Shown: positions 52,542-61,223 of the stretch, one piece after another | How the letters are laid out: every line of letters starts with the position of its first letter | Numbering within the stretch: position 1 is the stretch's first letter | Source of the DNA: CAYRHJ01 sp964424105 | Lineage (GTDB): Bacteria; Planctomycetota; Phycisphaerae; UBA1845 | Direction of reading: 5' to 3' | DNA length: 64,000 bases | NCBI GenBank assembly: GCA_964424105.1 | Contig: CAYRHJ010000005.1 | Coordinates: 47,300 to 111,299 of the forward strand | Translations under genes and position numbers: made by a program | The notes under the pieces: generated by a model | What the model saw: only the letters and a program-made list of their open reading frames with translations | The model's database searches: none | What the model was told of the DNA's origin: nothing

Positions 52542-53837
52542 ATGACCACATTACCCGCGTTTGCCCCATTTCTTCTAACCGCGTTGACGGCCGCTGATCT
52601 GGCCGCTGCGAACGCCACCTTGCCCATTATCGAACTGGACAGAGATATCGTTCGTACACCGTACCGCCGCGTCCGCCCGCTGCCGCCGCCACAGAAAACA
52701 CTGCGTGTCACCGCCTGGAGCCTCTATCAAGCGGCCAAGAAGGCGGAGTTAACTCGTAGCTTCGATGCAACGCATATCGATCATCTTGCGGCCTGTTTTG
52801 CAGCCGAGCATCATGCGATGTTCCTCTGGAGTGGCGGTGAGCTCCGACTCGCGCCGGGCGCGACGGACGAATACGAAACCGCCGCCCACGGAAGCCGCTC
52901 GCGGCTCATCGGCGAGGGGATGCTCCTGCTCACGATGCAGGAGTATGGCTATACGTTTTGGGATCGTTTCGATGTGCTTGTGAAGCGAGCCCTTCGCAAC
53001 CAAGTCGTGCAACATCCGAAGAGTGTGAAGCGCGCCAAGGCCATCCGGCGCAAGCTCCAGCAGAAGAAAACGAATCAACGATCTGACTTCGTCATCGAAA
53101 ACGGCGAGAAGGAAACGGCCCTTGCGGAAGCAAAGGGAAGCATGGTGACGCCCGGTATTGACAGTAGGATCAAACCCGACCTTCGCGATGCATTGAAGCA
53201 GCTTGCCGCCACCAAGTCGTTGGTTTCGCCACAGCCGACCAAGACGTACGGCGTCGGCACCTACTTGCGGGAGGTCGATGATCCGCACGAAGATACTTCG
53301 CTGATCGCGCTCGTCGATCCCGACGATCGCGAAGATGCCGACTTGGCAGTCGAATTTCCGCGAGATTGGGTTCGTCGCGGAAACTACGCGGCTTGGTTGC
53401 TGGGCATGGGCTTTGCGGAACCTGCAATTGCGCTCCGCAACGGCATCGCTCGCGAAGGAATCGGCGTTTCGCTCCCAGCCAAACGTGTCGGCGGACGCGA
53501 CTTCGCCTATGTCGTGACGGGGGTGCAGCTTCGACCGGACCGAGCGCACCGCTTTACGCGAGATAGGTTTCATGAGTGGTGGCACTGGCCCGACTTTTGG
53601 TTCGGTCCGATGCGGGACTTCCTACAAGTGACAGTCCTCGGACTCCGGGTTGACGTGCTCAACGCGATTTCGAGGGCACTTGTAATCCCGGAAGAAGGTG
53701 ACTTGCTGGCCATTGAACCCGAAACGCTGCGAGACGTGGGAGCCTTCGACGGCAGCGTCATGCCGGACGGAAGCATGTGTGGGGTAGTCGCGGCCAATAC
53801 GCTGCGCGAAATGGAATTCATGGAGTTCACGCTGTGA
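52542..53837 (+). CDS. Uncharacterised protein with PD-(D/E)XK-like motif
   Basis: A protein of 431 residues starting MTTLPAFAPFLLTALTAADL; a longer frame from 52452 is unlikely because it reads through repeat sequence. I do not recognise a named family. Residues about 185-225 hold RSDFVIENGEKETALAEAKG, where the spacing of Asp, Glu and Lys (SDFVI ... AEAKG) resembles the PD-(D/E)XK nuclease core. Upstream is KRAKAIRRKLQQKKTNQRSD, a basic patch. The context supports a DNA-modification role: the stub of a type III-like methyltransferase starts 150 bases downstream, linked by two mini-frames with GTGA and ATGA overlaps. A nuclease is a guess; other roles remain open. Confidence 0.6.
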   Translation: MTTLPAFAPFLLTALTAADLAAANATLPIIELDRDIVRTPYRRVRPLPPPQKTLRVTAWSLYQAAKKAELTRSFDATHIDHLAACFAAEHHAMFLWSGGELRLAPGATDEYETAAHGSRSRLIGEGMLLLTMQEYGYTFWDRFDVLVKRALRNQVVQHPKSVKRAKAIRRKLQQKKTNQRSDFVIENGEKETALAEAKGSMVTPGIDSRIKPDLRDALKQLAATKSLVSPQPTKTYGVGTYLREVDDPHEDTSLIALVDPDDREDADLAVEFPRDWVRRGNYAAWLLGMGFAEPAIALRNGIAREGIGVSLPAKRVGGRDFAYVVTGVQLRPDRAHRFTRDRFHEWWHWPDFWFGPMRDFLQVTVLGLRVDVLNAISRALVIPEEGDLLAIEPETLRDVGAFDGSVMPDGSMCGVVAANTLREMEFMEFTL

Positions 53838-53895
53838 TCTCCCCGAATCGCAACGAGTTGGTGACGCAGCGCGCCACGATGTGGCAACTTAAGGG

Positions 53896-53973
53896 ATGAC
53901 AATGACGCAGATCGAGAAACTTGATAGTCGCGAGAACGCCGTCGCGGCCAGTCCCGTGGCGGAGGTTGCGTAA
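53896..53973 (+). CDS. 25-codon mini-frame before the methyltransferase stub
   Basis: ATG 53896 overlaps the stop of another 21-codon frame that starts GTG 53834 and itself overlaps the upstream gene's stop. It ends 14 bases before ATG 53988. The peptides are VISPNRNELVTQRATMWQLK and MTMTQIEKLDSRENAVAASP. They may be leader peptides, degraded gene remains or chance; low confidence. Confidence 0.25.
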   Translation: MTMTQIEKLDSRENAVAASPVAEVA

Positions 53974-53987
53974 GGACGCAAAGCGAT

Positions 53988-54386
53988 ATGGCGAAGAGAG
54001 CAACGAACAGGAAGACCCGCGGGCGAGCCGGTTCGGCCAAGAGCGTCGAGACCCTCACCCACGACGAGGCCAAGCGGTCGAACATCCCGACGGCCGAGTT
54101 TCAGTCGGTCATGGCCAAGGAGCACCAGACGCCGATCCGCGTCGCCTACGAGCGCCGCAACCGCGACCTCGACCCGCAGCTTGTCTGGCGCGGCAAGGAT
54201 GAGCAGGACTGGTCGGACCTCGTCGTCCAGGCCCCGCCGCTCTTCATTCAGGAGAAGGTCCACCCCAAGGTGCTGATCGACGACCTGCTCCGCCGTACGA
54301 AGGCCGACGAGAAAGCGGCCGAGGCGCAGATGGACCTCTTCGCGGTGCTGAACGCGTTCAACGACATCGATCCATGCGGATCTTAG
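53988..54386 (+). pseudogene. N-terminal stub of type III-like Mod DNA methyltransferase
   Basis: A 132-codon frame. It matches the start of a group of site-specific DNA methyltransferases: a basic head, then LTHDEAKRSNIPTAEFQSVM, RNRDLDPQLVWRGKDEQDWS and DLVVQAPPLFIQEKVHPKVL. These precede the catalytic domain in full-length proteins of 500 residues or more. Here the frame ends soon after AEAQMDLFAV and no DPPY or SAM motif follows in any frame. It therefore lacks the catalytic region and is most likely a truncated remnant. A good ribosome site (AAGGA) still lies upstream, so the stub may be expressed. Confidence 0.72.
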
Positions 54387-54629
54387 TGCTACGACGTCAG
54401 ATTGCAATTCCGATTGTGCAATGACTGCCGGCGGAGATGGAATCCGGGCGACGGCGGGAACCTCCCAACCCAATCCATGCGGCGAGATCACCGCAGGAAA
54501 AATGGTCACCCTCTGTACGAAACCGTGCGCAGGACAGCCAGATTGATTTATATGCGCCGGCCCGATAATGTACCCCGTTGTTTGCCGTATGCGGGATCCA
54601 TTGTGTAGGCGTGGTGAGGGGGCCAGAAC
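54387..54629. other. Gap after the methyltransferase stub
   Basis: No gene is seen. The left side may hold decayed methyltransferase sequence but I see no clear remaining motif. GAGGGGG just upstream of 54630 supports the start of the next gene. Confidence 0.45.
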
Positions 54630-57029
54630 ATGCACAGTTTCCGATTGATGGTTGGGGTGTTGCTACTGACGTTTCCGGCCATCGTGGGATGGCGGGCTTT
54701 CGAGGAACCGAACCCGGGCGACCTCGACAACGATGGGGACATTGACCGCTGCGACTACGACCTGTTCGTCGACTGCGCGACGGGTCCGGGCGGAGGCCCC
54801 GTTGACCCGGATTGCAACTCGGCGGACGGAGACGCCGACACCGACGTCGACCTGGCAGATTGGGGTTTGTTTCAAAACCAATTCGGGACGGGATTATTCA
54901 ATGGGCCGCTCTTTCCGGGAATGCCCTTCCCAGCCGGCATCAGCCCATCCTCCGTCGTTTCCGCCGACTTGAATGGCGACGGCGAACTCGACCTGGCCAC
55001 CGCCAATTTCACCTGCTTCGGGTGCGTTGGCACCGTCTCCGTCCATCTGAACAATGGCAACGGCACGTTTGCGCCTCAGGAGCTTTATAACGTAGGATTC
55101 AGCCCGCGATCCGTCGCTGCCGGCGATCTGGACGGCGACGGCGATATTGATCTGGTCACGGCCAACCTTACCGAAAGCAGTGTTTCGCTGTTGCGCAACA
55201 ATGGCGACGGCACGTTCGAATCGCAAACAACCTTCGGGGTGGGACCCATACCGACTTCCGTAACCGTGGCCGATCTGGACGGCGACGACGATCTCGACTT
55301 GGCTACGGCCAATTTCACCTGTTTCGATTGCGCCGGCTCCGTTTCTATCTTACGCAACATCGGGAACGGCACATTCGCCCCGCACATCACGTTCACGGTG
55401 GGGATCGCCCCGCTGTTCGTCACAGCCGCCAAATTGGACGGGGACGAGGACGTCGACTTGGCGACGGCGAACTCACAAGGCAACAACGTTTCCGTCTTGC
55501 ACAACAATGGCAATGGCACCTTCGCCCCTCATATGACTTTTACCGTGGGAACCACCCCGCAATCCGTTATCGCCGCAAACCTGGACGGCGACGACGACCT
55601 TGACCTGGTCACCGCAAATGCCAATGGCGGCAACGTCTCCGTTTTGCTTAACAACGGCAACGGCACGTTCGCGGCCCACGTGACCCACGCGGTAGGGGAA
55701 AACCCGGACTCCGTCGTCGCCTCCGACGTGGACGACGACGGTGACAACGACCTGGCCGCGGCAAATTTCGACGGGAACAACGTTTCCGTACTGCTCAACA
55801 ACGGAAATGCCACGTTCGCGACCCAAGCAGTCTACGGGACGGGGGTTGGCCCGAACTCCATCACTGCGGCTGATATGGACGCCGACGGTGACCCTGATCT
55901 CGTGGTTGTTAATTGCAATTGCGTTACCGCCGGGGTTTCCGGCAGTGTACTGGTACTAGCCAACGACGGCGACGGGAACTTCGCGATGAACCACGACGTG
56001 GGTTCCGGTCCGTCCTCGATCACCGCCGCCGATCTCGACGGCGACAGCGACATTGATTTAGCGACGGCCAATCTCAGCAGCAACAACATTTCGGTGCTGC
56101 TCAACATGGGCGACGGCAACTTCGCTGATCATGCGACGTACGGCGTGGGGACTGCACCGGGGTCGGTCGCCGCCGGCGACGTGGATGGAGACGGCGAGAT
56201 TGATCTGGTCGCGGCCAACGTCAGCGGCGGTAACGTCTCCGTGCTTCTCAACAATGGTAACGGCACCTTCATGCCGCACGTGACGTATAGCCTTGGCTTG
56301 TTTGCCAGCCCAGACTCCGTCACGTTGGCCAATCTAAACGGCGACGATGACCTCGACATAGTGGCTGTCAACGATAACTCCAGGTTGGCTGTGTTGCTCA
56401 ACAACGGCAATGGCACGTTTGCGGCCCCGGCGATCTATTCGGTAGGTTCTGGCCCGGCCTATATCGCCACGGCCGACCTGAACGGTGACGGCCACGTGGA
56501 TTTGGCATCGGCCAATTACATCGGCGACAGTGTTTCCGTCCTGCGTAACCTTGGCAACGGTACCTTTGCGTCCGCCGTGAATCTCGCGGTGGGAAAGAAC
56601 CCATTCTCCGTTATCGCCGTCCAATTGGACGATGACCAGGCCGTCGACTTGGCCGCGACGAACGACAACGGTGACAACATCTCTGTGCTGCGTAACAACG
56701 GCGACGGCACGTTCATGCCGCAGGAGAACTACGGAGTGGGAAACCGACCCGGTTCAATCGCGGGCGCCGATTTGGACGGCGACGGCGACCTCGACCTCAT
56801 CACCGCGAACATCGCCGACGGCGACGTTTCTGTCCTGCTCAACGACGGCAACGGCACGTTCGTGCCACACGGAACGTTCGTGGTTGGTTCCGGCCCGCGA
56901 TCTGTTACGTCCGCCGACTTCGACGGCGATGGCGACCTCGACCTCGCAACAGCGAACTTCATTGGCAATAACGTCTCCGTGCGGTTGAATCGGCGGATTC
57001 AAGGCGATTGCGGTCGCGGGGGCTTCTAA
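54630..57029 (+). CDS. Secreted protein with dockerin-like start and 14 FG-GAP repeats
   Basis: A protein of 799 residues. Residues 1-24 are a signal peptide (FRLMVGVLLLTFPAIVGW). Residues about 30-90 have two calcium-loop segments (DLDNDGDIDRCDYDLFVDC, DADTDVDLADWGLFQNQF), as in type I dockerin repeats. Then 14 FG-GAP/VCBS-like repeats of about 50 residues follow. Each repeat has an (A/S)VxxxDLDGDGDLDLATAN-like calcium site and an (N)VSVLLNNGNGTF strand. Fourteen units would build two 7-bladed beta-propellers. The likely role is an extracellular adhesin or scaffold protein. It ends before a convergent kinase gene, with 41 bases between. Confidence 0.88.
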   Translation: MHSFRLMVGVLLLTFPAIVGWRAFEEPNPGDLDNDGDIDRCDYDLFVDCATGPGGGPVDPDCNSADGDADTDVDLADWGLFQNQFGTGLFNGPLFPGMPFPAGISPSSVVSADLNGDGELDLATANFTCFGCVGTVSVHLNNGNGTFAPQELYNVGFSPRSVAAGDLDGDGDIDLVTANLTESSVSLLRNNGDGTFESQTTFGVGPIPTSVTVADLDGDDDLDLATANFTCFDCAGSVSILRNIGNGTFAPHITFTVGIAPLFVTAAKLDGDEDVDLATANSQGNNVSVLHNNGNGTFAPHMTFTVGTTPQSVIAANLDGDDDLDLVTANANGGNVSVLLNNGNGTFAAHVTHAVGENPDSVVASDVDDDGDNDLAAANFDGNNVSVLLNNGNATFATQAVYGTGVGPNSITAADMDADGDPDLVVVNCNCVTAGVSGSVLVLANDGDGNFAMNHDVGSGPSSITAADLDGDSDIDLATANLSSNNISVLLNMGDGNFADHATYGVGTAPGSVAAGDVDGDGEIDLVAANVSGGNVSVLLNNGNGTFMPHVTYSLGLFASPDSVTLANLNGDDDLDIVAVNDNSRLAVLLNNGNGTFAAPAIYSVGSGPAYIATADLNGDGHVDLASANYIGDSVSVLRNLGNGTFASAVNLAVGKNPFSVIAVQLDDDQAVDLAATNDNGDNISVLRNNGDGTFMPQENYGVGNRPGSIAGADLDGDGDLDLITANIADGDVSVLLNDGNGTFVPHGTFVVGSGPRSVTSADFDGDGDLDLATANFIGNNVSVRLNRRIQGDCGRGGF

Positions 57030-57070
57030 CGGGCCGCGTAGGTGCTTCTAGCGCGAGCGTTGGCGAGAGG

Positions 57071-60000
57071 TTAACGACCATCCAAGACGCCGTTGTCATC
57101 GTCATCCGCGTGACGCGATCGCCCGACCGCGGCGAATGCGGTCGCTGGGCTGGTGTCCCAGACGAACACTTCGCGGGCCCATGAGCCGGCGGCGACGCTT
57201 CGCCCGTCCGGGCTGAATGCGACACACATGACCGTCCCGGTGGGCCCGCGCAACGCGAGCAGCTCCCGACCGGTCCCGGTGTCGAATATGCGCACCGAGC
57301 GATCCCGGCCGCCGGCAGCCAGGCGCGTGCCGTCCGGGCTGAACGCAACGCACCAGACGTCGCCAAGATGCGGTGAAGCGCTCCACGTCACTCGGCCGGT
57401 GGCGACGTCCCACAGTTTTGCGGTGCCGTCGTCGGACCCCGTGGCCAGGTTGCGGCCGTCGGAACTGAAAGCCGCGCTCGCGACCGCACTACTGTGCGCA
57501 CTATCCGCCGGCGCGCGTTCGCCCGTGCGAGCATCGCAGATGATAAGTTCGCCGGTTTCCAATCCCAAGGCCAGGCGGGCAGCATCGTGGCTTAGAGCCA
57601 GTGACCGTACTTTCACTCCCGGACCGACGAAGCGGCGAGATTCGATGCCATCGGCCCAATCCCAAAGTACGATCGCTTCCGCGTCCGCCGTCGCGAGAAT
57701 ACGACCGGACGGGTGGCCCGCAAGGCACGGAACGAACTGATGAGTGCCGATCGTGCGAAGTTCCTCTTCAATCTCGACGTTCCAGATTTTGATACTGCCG
57801 TCCGCGGTGCCGAAAGTAGCCCGCGAGCCGCCTGGGCCGGGTAGAATGTCGCTGAAAATGGGTGAGAGAGACGAGGTTCGTTGACGCAAACGCCGGCCAC
57901 CAGCGAGATCAACGACGCACGCCGTCACGCCGCATCGAAGAAGGAGCCGCTGCCCATCCGCCGTGAACGCAATGGAAGCCACGGGACCGGGAAGCTCGCG
58001 AAATGCCCGAACGGCTGGTGGTTTCTCAAGATCCCAGAGCTTGACCACGCCTTCGCGTGCACCGCTCACCACAAATCGTCCGTCGCTGCTGAACGCGGAA
58101 CTTACAATGCCGGTCGTGTGGCCGAGCAGCGTGGCCTGAACCTCGCCCTCCGCAACAGTCCAGATCCGCACCGTCTTGTCTTCGGACGGCACAGCCAGAA
58201 GCCTGCCGTCGGGGCTGAAAGCAACTGCGCCGTTGCGCTGACCGCCGTCGTGCAATTCCCGAATCATGCGGGGCGACGGTGCGTCACCATCCATGGTAGT
58301 TACCGGCAGTGCTGCATGCTCGCTTAAATCCCATATCTTAAGCTCGCCGCCTTCGCCACCGGCCGTGGCGAGAAGCCTTCCATCCGTGCTGAACGCCACT
58401 CCGTAAACTTGCCCGGTGTGCGCCTTGGTTTGCGCCAATACTCCTCCGCCGGCGACGTCCCATAGGATAATCGTTCCGTCATTCACACCTGCCGCCAGTT
58501 GTTTGCCCGCAGCATCGAAGTTCAAGATGTTAACCCAACGATCGCCTGAAATGGCTAGATCCTGGTGCAACCGGTCGGCGAAAGTGTCCCACAGGCGAAT
58601 CCCTTGTCCCGTGGAAGTCGCCAGGATGCGCCCGTCGGGCGAAAATTCCATGGCGATCTGACCTTCGCCGAGTGCTGCGGTCCGGCGATGATCGACTTCG
58701 CGCCGATCGGCCAAATCGAAGTACGAAACCGTTCCTTCGCGATCAAGAAAGAGCAGTTGTTTCCCACCCGCAACGAACTCGAACGGCAGCCCAAGCGCCG
58801 AACCGGTGAACCCGGCGATCGCATCGCGTGACGCCAGTGGCCAAATCCGCAGCGCCGTGTCCCGTTCCTCCATCCAAAACGAGGCACTGACATAGCGGCC
58901 GTCCGGGCTTAAGCGGACACGACGCGTGATCAGTTCTCTTGGCCCGTACCAGGTCGCGACGCTCTGATCGGCTTGGCAAGCCAGGTAATACCACTCCCAA
59001 TTGCGCAGCTCAGCCGGGACGGTTTGCAGGCGCGTCAATGCAGCGCCGCCATCTCCTGCTGCGATGGCGGCGTTCGCCGCGGCGATGTTGGCCACGTACG
59101 ATTCATACTCCGCGATGTCTCGCTGCTGAGCAACCTCGATCAGCAACCGCCCCTGACGCGCGTACAAGATCGACAACGCGATGGCTGCACCGAAGACAAC
59201 GAGCACGAATGCCGCGGCAACAGCCGCGCGACGGCGATAACGACGCAGCGTCTTCTTGAGCACGTACCAGGCGCTGTCGCGCTTGGCTTCGATCGGCTCT
59301 CCAGCGAGATAGCGGCGCAGATCAGCCGCAAGTTCACCACCGATCTGATATCGCCGTTCTTGCTCCTTTTTCAAACATTTGAGCACAATGGTCTCCAGCT
59401 CGTCGTCGATCTCGCGTCGAAGAGATCGCGGCGGCGTGGGCGCGACGTGTAGTATCGATTCAAACACCTGCTTCATCGCACCGGCCACTGGATACGGAAA
59501 CTTGCCGGTCAGCATCTGATACAGGAGCACGCCCAGGGAATACACGTCGGTGCGGAGGTCGATGCGCGTCGGGCTTCCTTCAGCCTGCTCCGGCGCGGAC
59601 CACGGGAGAGAACCGAGGAACTGGCCGGTCATGGTGAGTGCAGGTTTCGGTACACGGAGCATGGAATTCGGACTCGCCGCAGCAGCCGCGCTGTCCAGCG
59701 CCTCGCCGGTGAGTTTCGCCAGGCCGAAATCCAGAACGAAAGGCCGACCCGTCGCGTCCACACGCACGTTGGCCGGTTTGAGGTCGCGGTGGATGATGCC
59801 GCGGACGTGCGCGGCATTCACCGCATCGCAGATGGCGATGAACACATCAAGCGTCTCGCGAATGGAGCGGGGCTGGCTGGCCATGTACACATCCAGCGGT
59901 TGACCGGCGATGTAGTCCATGACCAGAAAGACTCGCCCGTCGTGGCTGCCGCCATCGTGGATGGCGACGATGTTGGGATGCTGTACCGTCGCCAGCACGC

Positions 60001-60334
60001 GCATCTCGCGTTCAAACCGGGCCCGCTCCAGCAATCCGCCGAAAGCGTGATCGTGCAGCAACTTGAGTGCGACGCGCCGAGAAGTGCTTTTCTGCACGGC
60101 ACGGTACACCACGCCTTGCGCTCCGCGGTGAATTTCGCGCTCCAGCTCGTATCCCGGGAAGTGATCGGCGGCGAAGATGGGCGCACCGGCCTGCTCGAAG
60201 GCGACCCTGGCCTCAGCCGCCTGACGGTCGGCTTGGTCTGACTGCTGCCTGGCCTGCTCAATCCATGCCCGATGCCGAGGTTTTGCAGAGCGGTATGACG
60301 GCATACACTCATTGCGTCCATAAACCCTTGCCAC
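57071..60334 (-). CDS. Transmembrane Ser/Thr kinase with WD40 domain
   Basis: A protein of 1087 residues. The kinase domain (about 60-335) has GYELEREIHRGAQGVVYRAV (glycine loop), VALKLL, IIHRDLKPANVRVD, LDFGLAKLTG and WSAPEQAEGSPTRIDLRTDV. All catalytic residues of a Hanks-type kinase are present. A single transmembrane helix (AAVAAAFVLVVFGAAIALSI) follows near residue 385. The outer C-terminal part (about 430-1080) has about 14 WD40 blades (VAFSPDGRLLAVPS-type ends), enough for two propellers. It likely senses a periplasmic signal with the propellers and phosphorylates cytoplasmic targets. GTG 60334 touches the sigma factor stop; ATG 60304 is another start. Confidence 0.9.
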   Translation of the reverse strand: MARVYGRNECMPSYRSAKPRHRAWIEQARQQSDQADRQAAEARVAFEQAGAPIFAADHFPGYELEREIHRGAQGVVYRAVQKSTSRRVALKLLHDHAFGGLLERARFEREMRVLATVQHPNIVAIHDGGSHDGRVFLVMDYIAGQPLDVYMASQPRSIRETLDVFIAICDAVNAAHVRGIIHRDLKPANVRVDATGRPFVLDFGLAKLTGEALDSAAAAASPNSMLRVPKPALTMTGQFLGSLPWSAPEQAEGSPTRIDLRTDVYSLGVLLYQMLTGKFPYPVAGAMKQVFESILHVAPTPPRSLRREIDDELETIVLKCLKKEQERRYQIGGELAADLRRYLAGEPIEAKRDSAWYVLKKTLRRYRRRAAVAAAFVLVVFGAAIALSILYARQGRLLIEVAQQRDIAEYESYVANIAAANAAIAAGDGGAALTRLQTVPAELRNWEWYYLACQADQSVATWYGPRELITRRVRLSPDGRYVSASFWMEERDTALRIWPLASRDAIAGFTGSALGLPFEFVAGGKQLLFLDREGTVSYFDLADRREVDHRRTAALGEGQIAMEFSPDGRILATSTGQGIRLWDTFADRLHQDLAISGDRWVNILNFDAAGKQLAAGVNDGTIILWDVAGGGVLAQTKAHTGQVYGVAFSTDGRLLATAGGEGGELKIWDLSEHAALPVTTMDGDAPSPRMIRELHDGGQRNGAVAFSPDGRLLAVPSEDKTVRIWTVAEGEVQATLLGHTTGIVSSAFSSDGRFVVSGAREGVVKLWDLEKPPAVRAFRELPGPVASIAFTADGQRLLLRCGVTACVVDLAGGRRLRQRTSSLSPIFSDILPGPGGSRATFGTADGSIKIWNVEIEEELRTIGTHQFVPCLAGHPSGRILATADAEAIVLWDWADGIESRRFVGPGVKVRSLALSHDAARLALGLETGELIICDARTGERAPADSAHSSAVASAAFSSDGRNLATGSDDGTAKLWDVATGRVTWSASPHLGDVWCVAFSPDGTRLAAGGRDRSVRIFDTGTGRELLALRGPTGTVMCVAFSPDGRSVAAGSWAREVFVWDTSPATAFAAVGRSRHADDDDNGVLDGR

Positions 60335-60949
60335 TCACGTTCGCGATTCAAGAATCTGAGACGCACTTCCGAGAACATCTCGTAGCCGCTCGTGAGCGCG
60401 CATCCGCAACATGTAAACGGCTCCGCTCGAGCGCCCCAGCGCGGCGGCGACTTCCTCGACCGGCCGGCCCTCAAGATCGTAAAGCTCCACCGTTCGGGCG
60501 TAGTCCGGCGGCAGGGTACGCAGTGCATCCCGCAGGCGCTGGCCGGCTTCGGCCCCACGTGCAACCTGACTGGGAGTGTCCGTGCCCCCGCTCAGCGTAT
60601 CGAGAAGCGCCAGGCAGCTATCGCCACCGTAGGCATTGAGTTGCATTCGGGGCGACGGATTTTTCCGGGCCTCCAGGCTACGAATCGCATCGCGCAGATT
60701 ATTCTCCGCTATTCTTCGCAGCCAATGGGGAAAAGCCTCCGCACGCTCCGCGTCAAATCGCCGGATCTGCGTAAAGGCCTCCAGATACGTGACTTGCATC
60801 ACATCGGCAGCGTCCAGCAAGCCTCGCCACGTGGACCCGATGCGCAGGCCGGCTTCGACGTCGGGGCCAAACGCCTCAAGCAACTCCCCAAGGGCATCTT
60901 TGTCCCCGGCGACGGCACGGGCCACCCACTCGCGCTGCTCAGCGGTCAC
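60335..60949 (-). CDS. ECF-family sigma factor
   Basis: A protein of 204 residues. Region 2 is ADVMQVTYLEAFTQIRRF and PHWLRRIAENNLRDAIR; region 4 is RTLPPDYARTVELYDLEGRP then VEEVAAALGRSSGAVYML. This is the typical ECF layout of the group whose genes sit next to Hanks-type kinases in planctomycetes. GTG 60949 has GGAG at 7 bases; a TTG at 60973 is an outer limit. Its stop is immediately followed by the kinase GTG, so the kinase is probably made with it and may control it, in place of a classical anti-sigma factor. The target promoter is unknown. Confidence 0.9.
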   Translation of the reverse strand: MTAEQREWVARAVAGDKDALGELLEAFGPDVEAGLRIGSTWRGLLDAADVMQVTYLEAFTQIRRFDAERAEAFPHWLRRIAENNLRDAIRSLEARKNPSPRMQLNAYGGDSCLALLDTLSGGTDTPSQVARGAEAGQRLRDALRTLPPDYARTVELYDLEGRPVEEVAAALGRSSGAVYMLRMRAHERLRDVLGSASQILESRT

Positions 60950-60973
60950 CGACAATCTCCACGCGGCTGCCAA

Positions 60974-61223
60974 TTAACGCCAATTATAAGGCGAATCCCA
61001 AAAAAACCCCACCCCCGCGTGAGTCAGGCCCCTCGTCTGTCGCAATGTGCAGTGTAGGGGGCCACTCATCACAGAGACATCGAAATAAGCCTGCCGAGGA
61101 TGGGCAGTGCAGCGGTGTTCAGAATGAGAATCATGACGCAGGTAGACAGGTAGACGCCGGCGGCACGCGGCGTCGTGCATTGACGGGCCGGCGACGCGAT
61201 CGAGCCGGCTTGGGGTGGAGAAT
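60974..61223. other. Divergent promoter region
   Basis: No gene is seen. It separates the sigma/kinase pair from the plus-strand zincin-like gene and should carry promoters for both. A Cys/Gly-rich minus frame here has no recognisable product. Confidence 0.5.

Noticed and set aside
52121..52711. A 196-codon minus-strand frame across the gap after atpC
   Set aside because: It reads through two palindromes and overlaps the start of the plus-strand gene at 52542; no motif.
54894..57002. Several minus-strand frames with regular Ser/Pro or Val/Gly repeats opposite the FG-GAP gene
   Set aside because: They are the antisense of the calcium-binding repeats and mirror their period.
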